Below are positions 8,415-19,114 of a stretch of DNA of 64,000 bases, one piece after another. How positions within the stretch are numbered: the stretch's first letter is position 1; every line of letters starts with the position of its first letter. A program made the position numbers and the translations under genes. This DNA comes from Ensifer adhaerens (GTDB lineage Bacteria; Pseudomonadota; Alphaproteobacteria; Rhizobiales; Rhizobiaceae): contig NZ_LGAP01000033.1 of NCBI RefSeq assembly GCF_001270265.1, forward strand, positions 1 to 64,000. Direction: 5' to 3'. The notes beneath the pieces were generated by a model, which had not been told where the DNA came from, did no database searches, and was given only the letters and a program-made list of their open reading frames with translations.

Positions 8415-9746
8415 TCAGAACATTGGCGGCATGCGCATGCCGCGCTGGCTGCCGCGGGGGGCGCTCGCCGGGGTATCGGAGCCGGTGGCGACGACGACGG
8501 TGTCGCCCTCGTTCAAGCCGCTCCTGATCTCGGCATTGACGCGGTTGCGGATGCCGACCTCGACGGTGCGGGTTTCAAGCGCGCCCGAGGACGTGACCAC
8601 GGTCACCTCGGCGCTGCCCCCGGCAGCGCCCGGCCTGCCGCCGGCGTTGTCGGCGCGCTTGCCGGCCCCTTGTCCGCCCGCTTTCCCGCCGGTCACATGC
8701 AGCGCCGCACTCGGCACGATCAGCACGTCCTTGGCTGATGATTGCAGGAAGAACACCTGGGCGCTCATCGACATCATCAATTCGCCGTCCGGATTGGGAA
8801 CGTCGAAGAGGGCGTAATAGAGCACGACGTTATTTTCCGTGTCCGGCATCGGCTGGATCTGGCGCAGCTTGCCCGCAAAGCGTTTTCCCGGCTGGCCGAG
8901 CAGAGTGAAATAGGCGTCCATGCCGACCTTGAGCTTGCCGACATCGGCCTCCGACACCTGAGCCTTGACGGTCATGGTCGACAGATCTGCGACGGTGACG
9001 ATGGTCGGCGTCGTCTGGTTGGCGTTCAGCGTCTGGCCTTCCTTGGCCGGATTGGCGACGATGGTGCCGGCCATCGGCGCGAAAATCTTGGTGTAGCCGA
9101 GATCGACCTTGTCGCCGGCAAGCGTCGCCTGCTGCTTGCGGATCTGCGCTTCGATGGCGTTGACGTCAGCCTCGGCGGCGGCAAGATCCGCGACTGCCTG
9201 GTCGAGCGTCGACTGGGCGATGCTGTTGGCGGCGACCAGATTGCGCTGGCGGTCGATATTGGCCTGCTTCAGCACGAGCTGGGCCTTCTTCGACACGAGC
9301 TGCGCCTGCAGATTGGCAAGCTCGGCCTGGTCGATCTCGATCCGGTTTTCGATGGTGGCGGGGTCGATTTCGGCGACGAGCTGGTTCTGCTCGACCTTGT
9401 CGCCGATATCGACATGCAGGGCTTTCAGCTGGCCCGAGACCTGGGCGCCGGCATCGACCGACTTGATCGCGTCGAGCGTGCCGATGGCGGTCACGCTGTT
9501 TTCGATGTCGCCACGCGCGACAACCTGGGTGACCATGGCAGCGGTGGTCGGATTCGTGGCATAACGCGTCCAGCCGTAATAACCGGCGCCGACGACGGCG
9601 AGAACGACGGGGATCCACAGCCAGCTGCGCGTGCGGCGCTTGCGTCGGACGGGGGCAGCACCGGGAATGAAGGTGACGACGGGTGTCACGTCCTCGCGGG
9701 CTGTGGTCTCCGTGCGTGCCGTCTTGCCTGTCTTGTTCATGCTCAT
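8415..9746 (-). CDS. macA: MacA-type periplasmic adaptor (HlyD/RND MFP family)
   Basis: About 443 residues. A basic cytoplasmic leader ends in RRKRRTR, then a single membrane anchor (LWIPVVLAVVGAGYYGW), a barrel-sandwich lipoyl domain, a coiled-coil hairpin rich in Ala/Gln/Lys (about 110-190), the second lipoyl half and a beta-barrel. The C-terminal part contains a Gly/Ala-rich insertion (GGKAGGQGAGKRADNAGG). It is expected to bridge MacB to an outer-membrane channel. Several in-frame starts exist (GTG 9785, ATG 9758, 9746 and 9740); the choice does not affect the domains. First gene of the macAB operon. Confidence 0.92.
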   Translation of the reverse strand: MSMNKTGKTARTETTAREDVTPVVTFIPGAAPVRRKRRTRSWLWIPVVLAVVGAGYYGWTRYATNPTTAAMVTQVVARGDIENSVTAIGTLDAIKSVDAGAQVSGQLKALHVDIGDKVEQNQLVAEIDPATIENRIEIDQAELANLQAQLVSKKAQLVLKQANIDRQRNLVAANSIAQSTLDQAVADLAAAEADVNAIEAQIRKQQATLAGDKVDLGYTKIFAPMAGTIVANPAKEGQTLNANQTTPTIVTVADLSTMTVKAQVSEADVGKLKVGMDAYFTLLGQPGKRFAGKLRQIQPMPDTENNVVLYYALFDVPNPDGELMMSMSAQVFFLQSSAKDVLIVPSAALHVTGGKAGGQGAGKRADNAGGRPGAAGGSAEVTVVTSSGALETRTVEVGIRNRVNAEIRSGLNEGDTVVVATGSDTPASAPRGSQRGMRMPPMF

Positions 9747-9904
9747 ACCCGGCCCCATACCTGGCTTTGCCAGCGCCAACGTCACAGGCGCGCTTCATCC
9801 TAGCAGCAAATAGGGACAAACGGCCCGGCCGGGAAGCATTGAGATCATTATATTATTGTAATGTTTCGGCGGCCGGGAGGTGGGGCCGACCCTCGTCTCA
9901 CGCC

Positions 9905-10519
9905 TTAGCGGCTGAGCAGCAACTTTCCGCCCATGCCCATCAGGGCCACACCCATCGTGGTCTCTATTCCCGTCTTCGCCCTGGCAAAGATCCGTCGTGT
10001 GGCTCCATGCGAGAACAGGAGCGCCAGGCCGCAATACCAGACACAGGAAACAAGGGCTGCCATCAGCACGACTGCCACGTAAAACCACGGTGCGGCATGG
10101 GCCGGCACCATGACGAAGAAGATGCTGCCGTAGAAGGCGATCGACTTGGGACTGGTCATCGAGACCAGATAGGCCTTGCGAAACGCGGTCGCGCCGGTGA
10201 TGCCCTGGCTATCGGAAAGCGCCACCGACTTGCGCGCGCCAAGCACCATCTTGAACCCGAGCCAGATCAGATAGGCGGCACCCGCCAGCTTCACGGCGGT
10301 GTAGATCCACGGCACCTGCGTCAGGATAATGCCGATGCCGGCAACGGCCAGCAGCGCCCAGGTGAGGGAGGCCGCCGCCAGGCCCAGGCCGGCGACGACG
10401 CCGGTGCGACGGGAAACGGTCATCGCCGTCGATGTGACGATGGCGAAATTCGGCCCCGGGCTGATCACGCTTAGAACAAACACGCCTGCGATCGTCAGAA
10501 GCTGAAACACCTCGTGCAT
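9905..10519 (-). CDS. LysE family amino-acid/metabolite exporter
   Basis: 204 residues with the family N-terminal signature SPGPNFAIV near residue 20 and about six hydrophobic helices. This fits LysE/RhtB permeases of the inner membrane, which export amino acids or homoserine lactones. The family-typical TSPKSIAFYGSIF motif follows the central loop. The gene is alone and head-to-tail with the EamA gene 119 bases upstream. The substrate cannot be predicted. Confidence 0.92.
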   Translation of the reverse strand: MHEVFQLLTIAGVFVLSVISPGPNFAIVTSTAMTVSRRTGVVAGLGLAAASLTWALLAVAGIGIILTQVPWIYTAVKLAGAAYLIWLGFKMVLGARKSVALSDSQGITGATAFRKAYLVSMTSPKSIAFYGSIFFVMVPAHAAPWFYVAVVLMAALVSCVWYCGLALLFSHGATRRIFARAKTGIETTMGVALMGMGGKLLLSR

Positions 10520-10638
10520 GGGGACACCCTATCGTTCGTCTTCGATAGGGCGCGCTTTTATCATTGGATCAGGTGATGGGGTAGAGAGCGGCGATGCCGA
10601 TCGAGCCCGGCTGCGTTGGTTCGCACGTAAGCCAGCAC

Positions 10639-11535
10639 TCAGGCGCGCGAAGTCATCCACACGCCAACCAGCGTCACCGCCAGTCCCGCGAACATCGCGC
10701 CTGTCAGAGGTTCTGAAAACAACATCCAGGCCCACAGCATCGTCACCGGTGGACTGAGGTAGATCGCCGCGCTGACCTTGGCCACGGGGAACAGTCGCAG
10801 ACTGGTGTAGTAGACGGCGTAGGCGAGGAACGTTGCGATCAGAACGAGCCAGATCATCCCGACCGCGAAATCACGGGTCATCGGTGGCGCGAGGCTGCCC
10901 TGCGTCAACGCGCACAGGCCAAAGAGAACCGAACCCATCAGTGTCTGGATGCAAAGACTCTGATGGACAGGCATAGCTATCGTCTTGCGTCGCCTGTGCA
11001 AGACCGAGGCGACGGCGAAGATCAGCATCGAACCGACGGTTAGCCCGTAGGCCCAGACCGGGGCCGTACCGAAACTGAGGCTGTCGAAGGACACGATCAA
11101 AACACCGATCACGGCAATTGCGGTTCCCAGCCATTGCCGTGAGGTCAGCCGTTCGTCGAGGACGGGTTGTGAAAGGGCAGCAATCGCCAGTGGCAACAGG
11201 TCGGCGATGAGCGCGACCAGCCCCGTGGGCACTTTCTGCTCGATGGCCAGCGCGAAGCCTCCCAGATACAGGAACACGGCCATGATGCCGAACAGGGCCT
11301 GATCTTTGACCGCACGCATGGATATGCTCGGCCCGATGGCCAACGCGAAAGGCAGGAGGATCAATCCCGAAAGCAGTGTCCGCCAGAACAGGAGAAGCAT
11401 GACGCTCGCCTCCTGGTTTGCGTACCGGATACCGACGAAGCCTGAACTCCACCCGATGATCAGCAGGGTGGCGAGGAATGGCCATAGGAGAGGGTGGCGG
11501 TTCGAGGTGGTGGAGGGAAGGGAGATGTCGGTCAT
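10639..11535 (-). CDS. EamA/DMT family transporter
   Basis: 298 residues with ten predicted membrane helices arranged as two EamA repeats. The first contains GWSSGFVGIRYANQ and the second ends in LFSEPLTGAMFAGLAVTLVGVW. These are drug/metabolite exporters. It is divergent from a LysR gene whose start lies about 160 bases away, a typical regulator-transporter pair. Confidence 0.92.
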   Translation of the reverse strand: MTDISLPSTTSNRHPLLWPFLATLLIIGWSSGFVGIRYANQEASVMLLLFWRTLLSGLILLPFALAIGPSISMRAVKDQALFGIMAVFLYLGGFALAIEQKVPTGLVALIADLLPLAIAALSQPVLDERLTSRQWLGTAIAVIGVLIVSFDSLSFGTAPVWAYGLTVGSMLIFAVASVLHRRRKTIAMPVHQSLCIQTLMGSVLFGLCALTQGSLAPPMTRDFAVGMIWLVLIATFLAYAVYYTSLRLFPVAKVSAAIYLSPPVTMLWAWMLFSEPLTGAMFAGLAVTLVGVWMTSRA

Positions 11536-11695
11536 CAGGCGCTCTGCTGCGAGGAATACGATCTACAGATAGGCGGACCGCACAAAACGTGCACATGACA
11601 AATTTAGATGGAGACATGACTTTTCGCGAGCCAGTGTCATGATCGACGTTGTCCGTGATATGTTTCCCGCTCGAGAGAACGAAACGGACATCGCC

Positions 11696-12583
11696 ATGAA
11701 TGAACTGAACAGTCGCCGCCTCGAGATCGACGCCTTGCGTGCGCTTTCCGCAATCCGCCAACATGGCGGCATTACCAGAGCGGCAGTCGCTCTCGGCCTC
11801 TCACAGTCTGCTGTGAGCCATAAGATCAAAAGACTTGAAGTCAGCCTCGACTGCGAACTGCTCGGACGGAAATCGGGTGGGCCGATGTTTACGGCTGCCG
11901 GCGAAGACCTGCTGGACTATGCAACTCGCATCATCGGGCTGCACGACGAGGCCCTGTTAAGTCTTTCCAAGACTCCGCTCGCGGGAAGACTTGCCCTCGG
12001 CCTTACCGAGGACACGGCGTGTACTGATCTTGCTCGCATCTTTGGTCGCTTCAAGCGGCTTCATCCGAACGTCGCGGTCCGCACCAAGGTGCGAATGAGC
12101 CTGGTCCTTCGCGCCATGCTGGAACGGGGCGAACTTGATGCTGCGATCGTTCAAGTCTTTGGCCATGAGGTGCGTCCGAACGACGTGATCCTCTATAGGG
12201 AAGGCCTTCATTGGGTGAAGCATCCCGAGTTGATACTCCCACAGGATGGGCCGATCCCGTTCTTGTCGTTTGATGACGAATGTTTCTATCGACAATGGGC
12301 GCTCGACATCGGCCAGGAAGATGCTGTTCTCGAAACCGTTTTTGAGTGTTCAAGCGCAGCCGGGATCGTCTCGGCCGTCAACGCGGCCATGGGCGTGGCG
12401 TTGTTGAGTGACCGCCATATCCGTGGCGAAATGCAGATGATGACCGACCGCCTGCCGCTGCCGCCATCGTTGGCCTATGTTGTGAGACGCGCCCGTAGGT
12501 CGAGAAATCCAGCTCTCGACAGCCTGGTTCGCGAAATCGAGAGGGACGTTGGGCGCCAAGGAGGGTTGGCGCTCGCTGGCTGA
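11696..12583 (+). CDS. LysR family transcriptional regulator
   Basis: 295 residues from the chosen ATG. The winged helix (ITRAAVALGLSQSAVSHKIKRLE, about residues 20-45) and the effector domain are clear. The start at 11696 puts the conserved helix at the usual distance from the N-terminus; an ATG at 11639 would add 19 residues. It is divergent from the EamA exporter and is the likely activator of that gene. Confidence 0.92.
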   Translation: MNELNSRRLEIDALRALSAIRQHGGITRAAVALGLSQSAVSHKIKRLEVSLDCELLGRKSGGPMFTAAGEDLLDYATRIIGLHDEALLSLSKTPLAGRLALGLTEDTACTDLARIFGRFKRLHPNVAVRTKVRMSLVLRAMLERGELDAAIVQVFGHEVRPNDVILYREGLHWVKHPELILPQDGPIPFLSFDDECFYRQWALDIGQEDAVLETVFECSSAAGIVSAVNAAMGVALLSDRHIRGEMQMMTDRLPLPPSLAYVVRRARRSRNPALDSLVREIERDVGRQGGLALAG

Positions 12584-12682
12584 TGGTGGTTATGCCTATC
12601 TCTGGCGTCCCCGCCAAAATTTCGCCCATTCGCCAAAATCGCCTTGACGCCTCCAACGCGCTTCACTAGAACAATGCGAACC

Positions 12683-12696
12683 GTACCGTACGGTAC
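12683..12696. promoter_or_regulatory. Palindromic operator upstream of the TetR gene
   Basis: GTACCGTACGGTAC is a perfect 14-base palindrome, 17 bases before the GTG start of the TetR-type gene at 12714. Its position suggests autoregulation. Confidence 0.6.
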
Positions 12697-12713
12697 TGAA
12701 TGGGTGGAGCCAA

Positions 12714-14575
<1,862 letters not shown>

Positions 14576-14602
14576 GCCTTAGCGATCAAGCACATAGGGA
14601 AA

Positions 14603-14632
14603 GCCGGGGCGAAAACCCCGGCTTTTCTTTTT
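14603..14632 (+). terminator. Intrinsic terminator of ilvC
   Basis: GCCGGGG and CCCCGGC arms with loop CGAAAA are followed by TTTTCTTTTT. It lies 27 bases after the ilvC stop. Confidence 0.9.
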
Positions 14633-14768
14633 GAGCTTATGGGCCACAAGAGCATGTGACAGAATATGGCTCGAAGATCATAGGAACGCGACCGCGCCTC
14701 ATAGACGCTCTTGCCTAATTCTTTCCCGGCATCCAACACTGGCTTTCCACTCCAGGGAAAGAGCCTTG

Positions 14769-15215
14769 ATGAGCCTGATGAGATCGTATCTGACGGAGCT
14801 GCGCGGTTTGATCGGAAACCGCCTACTCCTGCTTCCCTCCGTTGCCGCCGTCGTTCATGATCGCGCGGGCAATCTGCTTCTGCAGGAGAAAGCTTCAGGC
14901 GAGGGATGGAGCCTGCCTGCCGGCGCAATCGAGCCCGGCGAGACGCCGCAGGAGGCCGTCATTCGAGAGGTGACGGAGGAGACCGGCCTGACGATCGCCC
15001 CTACCAACATTCTCGGCGTCTTCGGCGGGCGAGACTTTCGGTACACCTACCCGAATGGCGATCAAGTCGAATACATCGTCACATTGTTCAGATGCCAGGT
15101 TCTTGAAGACCAGGGGTCGTGGACAGACAACGAGACAAGATCGCTTCGATATTTCGCGCGGGATGAGATGCCGCCGCTCGCATTGCCTTATCCTGTTTCG
15201 GCGCTGTTCTCGTAA
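14769..15215 (+). CDS. NUDIX hydrolase
   Basis: 148 residues. A full Nudix box is seen at about 52-74 (GAIEPGETPQEAVIREVTEE then TGL), the Mg-binding loop that cleaves nucleoside diphosphates linked to another moiety. The ATG at 14769 follows GGGAAAGAG. The substrate cannot be told from sequence; the presence of an N-terminal LRGLIGNR helix is common in bacterial pyrophosphohydrolases. It converges on the TetR gene. Confidence 0.92.
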   Translation: MSLMRSYLTELRGLIGNRLLLLPSVAAVVHDRAGNLLLQEKASGEGWSLPAGAIEPGETPQEAVIREVTEETGLTIAPTNILGVFGGRDFRYTYPNGDQVEYIVTLFRCQVLEDQGSWTDNETRSLRYFARDEMPPLALPYPVSALFS

Positions 15216-15357
15216 GTACTCAGCGCGAAGCAAATCATCCTTGTAAAGACGGCCGTTTAAACGGACGTCATTGCGACATTCGCCGGCTTTCCGGGAATGC
15301 ATTCCCGCTGATTTCCGCAACGCCCCCTTGCGGGCTGCATCCCGTTCGCAATGGATT

Positions 15358-16029
15358 TCACGATCTTGAAACGGGATAACCCGATTCCAGATTGAGGTGA
15401 GTGGCCAGCGATGTCTGATTTTGAATGATCGACGTGAGCTGCTTGGCACAGGTCGCCAGGGGAGCCACGGACTGGCATGCTTTCGCCATCGCCATTGCAC
15501 CGGAATAGGTTGCCACGACCAGCGTTGCCATGGCTTCAGAATCGAAGTCGTGAATGGTAGAACCACGCAGGTCGGCCCGCAGCTTGTCGGCGATGGCGGT
15601 CCTCCAGCGCATGAAGATCGCCTCGATCGCGGCCTGGAAGTCCTTGTCCTGACACGACAGTTCAAGCGCGAGATTGTTCAGCGGACAGCCCGACACGGTT
15701 CCTTTGCGCTCCAGCTCGGAGATGATGCTTGCGAATACCGCTTGGATTCCATCCGACGTCGTCGTCGCAAGTTTGACTGGCGTGATCCAGGTCAATTCGA
15801 CGGCTTCCGCCACACGATCCTGGATAACGGCGAGGCCAAGGGCTTTCTTGGTGGGGAAGTGATGGGAGAGCGCTCCGCCCGTCACGCCCGCCTCACGCTT
15901 CAGTTCATGCAGGCCAGTAGAATGGTAGCCGCGGGTCGAGAAGGCAATGTAGGCCGCATCCACAAGCCGCTGCCTTAGTCCTTCAGGATCGTTCGTGCGC
16001 CGATGCGGCGAGGCAGGACGTTGCGGCAT
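15358..16029 (-). CDS. TetR family transcriptional regulator
   Basis: 223 residues. The helix-turn-helix (LHELKREAGVTGGALSHHFPTKKALGLAVI) lies at about 40-70, with a C-terminal domain of the type containing GCPLNNLALELS. It is divergent from the NIPSNAP gene. The 104-base space between the two carries two copies of one 24-base palindrome, so it very likely represses both genes. Confidence 0.93.
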   Translation of the reverse strand: MPQRPASPHRRTNDPEGLRQRLVDAAYIAFSTRGYHSTGLHELKREAGVTGGALSHHFPTKKALGLAVIQDRVAEAVELTWITPVKLATTTSDGIQAVFASIISELERKGTVSGCPLNNLALELSCQDKDFQAAIEAIFMRWRTAIADKLRADLRGSTIHDFDSEAMATLVVATYSGAMAMAKACQSVAPLATCAKQLTSIIQNQTSLATHLNLESGYPVSRS

Positions 16030-16064
16030 GGGGTCTCTCCTTTCCTCCGATATAGCAGGTTGAC

Positions 16065-16115
16065 AAAACAGGACAACTGTCCCGTATTGTGAAAACAGGA
16101 CAACTGTCCTGTTTT
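16065..16115. promoter_or_regulatory. Two tandem palindromic operators
   Basis: Copy A at 16065-16088 (AAAACAGGACA-AC-TGTCCCGTATT) and copy B at 16092-16115 (AAAACAGGACA-AC-TGTCCTGTTTT, arms perfect) have centres 27 bases apart. They lie between the divergent TetR and NIPSNAP genes. Confidence 0.8.
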
Positions 16116-16133
16116 AGTAGGAGGGGGATGCAC

Positions 16134-16904
16134 ATGACATTCACAATGAGCGAATCGATGCCGCAGGCTACGGACGATACGAGCAAGTCGATCATTGAAC
16201 TGCGGCGGTATCGGCTTCATCCGGGAGCCCGGGAGACCCTGATCGACCTGTTCGACCGCGAGTTCATCGAGTCCCAGGAAGCGCAAGGCATGAGCGTGAT
16301 TGGACAATTCCGCGACCTCGATGATCCCAACAGCTTCGTATGGCTGAGAGGCTTTGACGACATGCCGTCTCGCGCAGCGGCGCTGAACGCGTTCTATACC
16401 GGCCCGGTCTGGGCCGCCCACCGGGACGAAGCGAACGGCACGATGGTCAATTCGGACAACGTTCTGCTCCTGCGACCCGCGTCGCCCGATGTCGGCTTTG
16501 CGCCGGTGCGCGTCACACGCCCCGCACCCGGCGCGGCGGACCTGCAGCGCGGTCTTGTGGTTGCGACGATCTGTTATCTCGCACCACGCACGGAAGACGA
16601 GTTTGCCGGGTTCTTCGAGGCCGTTGTCAAGCCACATCTGGAGCAAGCCTCGGCCACGGTGTTGGCCGCACTGGTGACCGAGCGGAACCCGAACACCTTC
16701 CCGAGGCTCCCTGTCCGCGAAGGGGAGACAGTCTTCGTCTGGTTCTCCTCTTTCCCCAGTTTGGCCGCGTACGAGACACACGTTGCCGAACTTGCGCGTT
16801 CTGAGACCTGGGCTACGGAGGTCGTTTCGCAGATGGAGAGGCGCATGTGGCGGCAGAGCGAGGTGTCACGCCTAGCGCCAACGGCACGATCGCTGCTGCC
16901 GTGA
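16134..16904 (+). CDS. NIPSNAP family protein
   Basis: 256 residues with the NIPSNAP dimeric ferredoxin-like motif near the N-terminus (IIELRRYRLHPGARETLIDLF) and a second similar half. The family is uncharacterised in bacteria but often lies beside TetR regulators and oxidoreductases. The ATG at 16134 has AGGAGGGGG nine bases upstream; the ATG at 16128 is too close to it. It is repressed, by inference, by the divergent TetR protein through the two palindromes. Confidence 0.88.
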   Translation: MTFTMSESMPQATDDTSKSIIELRRYRLHPGARETLIDLFDREFIESQEAQGMSVIGQFRDLDDPNSFVWLRGFDDMPSRAAALNAFYTGPVWAAHRDEANGTMVNSDNVLLLRPASPDVGFAPVRVTRPAPGAADLQRGLVVATICYLAPRTEDEFAGFFEAVVKPHLEQASATVLAALVTERNPNTFPRLPVREGETVFVWFSSFPSLAAYETHVAELARSETWATEVVSQMERRMWRQSEVSRLAPTARSLLP

Positions 16905-17072
16905 TGCATTGCGTCGGGGGTGACCATCCTGTCTCTCGCCAATTTACTGCGGGGAGATTTCGTGGCGTCTGCTACCGGATGCCCGTTGGATAGACCCGAC
17001 TACCAGCTGATTCTGAAAACTGGAGCCGAAGCACTCCGGTTCCACATTTTGGTCAGGGGTGGGGAGAAATCA

Positions 17073-17147
17073 ATGAGCGCCGCCTCGCGAGGCGACCGCC
17101 CCAAGAAACGAAGGAAGCCGGGGCAGAACCCCGGCTTTCCCTTTTGA
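17073..17147 (+). CDS. Possible 24-residue basic peptide ending inside a terminator
   Basis: ATG at 17073 follows GGGGAGAAATCA. The peptide is arginine/lysine-rich (RGDRPKKRRKPGQNPG) and its stop falls just after the terminator hairpin. No other gene is visible in 16905-17310. It may be a chance reading of the transcript that ends here. Confidence 0.25.
   Translation: MSAASRGDRPKKRRKPGQNPGFPF
17116..17145 (+). terminator. Intrinsic terminator without an obvious upstream gene
   Basis: Arms AGCCGGGG and CCCCGGCT around CAGAA are followed by TTCCCTTTT. It is nearly the same hairpin as the ilvC terminator. It is 210 bases after the NIPSNAP stop, so it ends either that transcript or a separate short RNA. 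Confidence 0.75.
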
Positions 17148-17310
17148 GCCAATGGCCGTGAAGGCCGGATTTCAGTCCAGACTCTCGGCTTGAAGCAGCG
17201 GCGATCGAGCCTTGCTGCAAGAGAATGAAACTCTACTCCGCATTTCTGGGTGGGCAACACGCCCGACTTGGACACGACGTCCGTTGAGGACATTGTGCCC
17301 GGCACCGCCG

Positions 17311-17556
17311 TTATCGTGTGGCGGTGAAGGCGGCAGGCGAGACTTGCAAGGCAGAGGCGATGCGCTGCAGCTTGACGGGATCGGTATCGGCGCCGAGTTC
17401 GACCTTGGAAATTTCGGTTTCCGTCAGGCCTGTCGTGACCGACATTTCGTCGACGGTGTAGCCGTGGGATTCACGCGAACGCTTTACAGCGGCTCCGATG
17501 CTGACGCGGGATGGAGTGGCGTCGGAAGCCTTATTCAGATTTTTCTTAAAGGACAT
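17311..17556 (-). CDS. Small XRE-type helix-turn-helix protein
   Basis: 81 residues. The HTH spans about 28-80 (VKRSRESHGYTVDEMSVTTGLTETEISKVELG), with QRIASALQVSP as the closing helix. The start at 17556 has AGGAG seven bases upstream; a GTG/ATG at 17586 would add ten residues. It is the size of stand-alone phage-like or antitoxin-like regulators, but no toxin partner is adjacent. The interval 17557-17893 holds no gene that I can support. Confidence 0.85.
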   Translation of the reverse strand: MSFKKNLNKASDATPSRVSIGAAVKRSRESHGYTVDEMSVTTGLTETEISKVELGADTDPVKLQRIASALQVSPAAFTATR

Positions 17557-17893
17557 GAAGTGTCTCCTTCGTTCGTCCACCGACAAGGAGTTTCGTCGGG
17601 TGAAGGGGGCCCGAAAATATCGTGCGACTCGGACAATGAGTGGCGATCAGGCATCGCTAATATAGCCAGGGCGACCGTCAAGGCAAGCTGGCCATGGCAT
17701 TTTTGAGTGGATAGAGCGGCATCACCGGCCGGCCAGACCCCGGTCTCTCCTGAAAAAAATCGTTTGGAAACCTTACGATACAGGGCCTTGGGCGAGGCAG
17801 CCGGCCCCCCGAAAAAAAGTGCGCTGAGCGCGTGCTTCAGATGGGAAATGGCACTGGTTTCGACGCAAATACTGGCCGCAGGCGGGTCTTTGA

Positions 17894-18919
17894 TCAAAGA
17901 TTTTCCGAGGTCACGGTCAGGAAGCGCACGGGCTCTGTGCTGACCTCGACATCCATGAGGCCGAGATTTTTCAGGGTCAGGTCGATCGAGCGCCGGGCCT
18001 GGATCTCCGGCGCCTGGTCGAGCACGATCGACATCACGCGCTGGCGCAGGTAGCGCCGCGTCTGCTCGGTCAGTTCATGGCCGACCCAGAATATTTTGGC
18101 GTCGGCCCCACTCTTCAACGCATTGGCCTTCAGCACCTTGGCAACGCCGTTGTTGTCGCCGCCGGCGCTGTAGACGCCGATGATGCCGGGGTCGCGAGCA
18201 AGTGCCCTGCCCAGAAGTTCCATCGCATCGTGCTCGTCGTCGCGGTCGAACATCACTTCGGTGAAACGGTGAGCCGCGTCGCCCTGTTCGTCGAGATAGG
18301 TGGAGAAGCCGCGAATGCGCTCCTTGTGGTTCTCGTAGGCGCCGCTATGGCAGAGCGCGACGAAGGAACCGGCGCGCGCCGAAAGCATCTGCGACATGTA
18401 GTGGGCGGCCGTGCGCCCGGCAGCGTAGTTGTCGATGCCGACATAGGGCAGTTCCGGCGCCGGACGGGTCATGATCTGGACGACGGGAATTCCGAGGCCT
18501 GCGGCCTTTCTGACGCTCTCGACCACATCGGGATGATCCGGCGCCACCACGATCAGAGCGGATCGACGCAGCTTCGGGTTGGCGACGATGCGGGCGAAAT
18601 CCACCGGGTCGTTTTCGCGGGCAAAGGTGCGGTGGACAGTGATGCTGTGGTCGAGCGAGGCGGCGATGCGCTCGAAGGCCTGGTTCATGCGCGAATAGAA
18701 GCTGGTTTCCGGCCGGACGAGGATGACCTCGATGCGGATCACGCCGCGATGGGGTTCGGGCAGGGTGCGGCCGTAGCCGAGCTTCCTGACTGCGAGCAGG
18801 ACTCTCTCGACCGTTTCCGGCCGCACACCGCCGCGGCCGTTGAGCACGCGTTCGACCGTGGCTGTGCCGAAGCCGGCTTCATCAGCCACATCCTTCAACG
18901 TTGCCTTCGTCACCGTCAC
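17894..18919 (-). CDS. LacI family transcriptional regulator
   Basis: 341 residues. The N-terminal LacI helix-turn-helix (LKDVADEAGFGTATVERVLNG, about 8-28) and hinge lead into a periplasmic-binding-protein-like sugar domain with GIDNYAAGRTAAHYM. It is divergent from the isomerase/dehydrogenase cassette and has a perfect palindromic operator between them, so it almost certainly controls that cassette. Confidence 0.94.
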   Translation of the reverse strand: MTVTKATLKDVADEAGFGTATVERVLNGRGGVRPETVERVLLAVRKLGYGRTLPEPHRGVIRIEVILVRPETSFYSRMNQAFERIAASLDHSITVHRTFARENDPVDFARIVANPKLRRSALIVVAPDHPDVVESVRKAAGLGIPVVQIMTRPAPELPYVGIDNYAAGRTAAHYMSQMLSARAGSFVALCHSGAYENHKERIRGFSTYLDEQGDAAHRFTEVMFDRDDEHDAMELLGRALARDPGIIGVYSAGGDNNGVAKVLKANALKSGADAKIFWVGHELTEQTRRYLRQRVMSIVLDQAPEIQARRSIDLTLKNLGLMDVEVSTEPVRFLTVTSENL

Positions 18920-18965
18920 CTCCCAATCCTCGATCTGAGATCATCATTCGCACGCTGAGTGGTCA

Positions 18966-18983
18966 ATGATCAAATTTGATCAT
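18966..18983. promoter_or_regulatory. LacI-type operator
   Basis: ATGATCAAATTTGATCAT is a perfect 18-base palindrome located 46 bases upstream of the LacI gene start and about 130 bases before the first cassette gene. Confidence 0.8.
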
Positions 18984-19114
18984 CAAAGCATTGGAACCGG
19001 CCCGTCGGGCAGGGTTATCCCTAATGCAATTCGGGAGGAGACACCGAAGTTCGAAACGATCCGTCGAAGGATCATCCCGCCGCGCTCGTGGCAAAGGGAT
19101 GATGGAGGAGCACC

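Noticed and set aside
6397-8817. An open frame of over 800 codons on the plus strand opposite the macB-like gene
   Set aside because: It is the antisense of a clear ABC transporter gene, rich in His/Asp/Arg with no domain; high-GC codon bias opens such frames.
15253-15306. Short palindromes CCGTTTAAACGG and GGGAATGCATTCCC between the NUDIX and TetR genes
   Set aside because: They could help to terminate convergent transcripts, but no T run or repeated partner exists; too weak to annotate.
17311-17556. The small XRE protein as antitoxin of a toxin-antitoxin pair
   Set aside because: No toxin-like gene is adjacent on either side; the neighbours are an empty gap and a LacI regulator.
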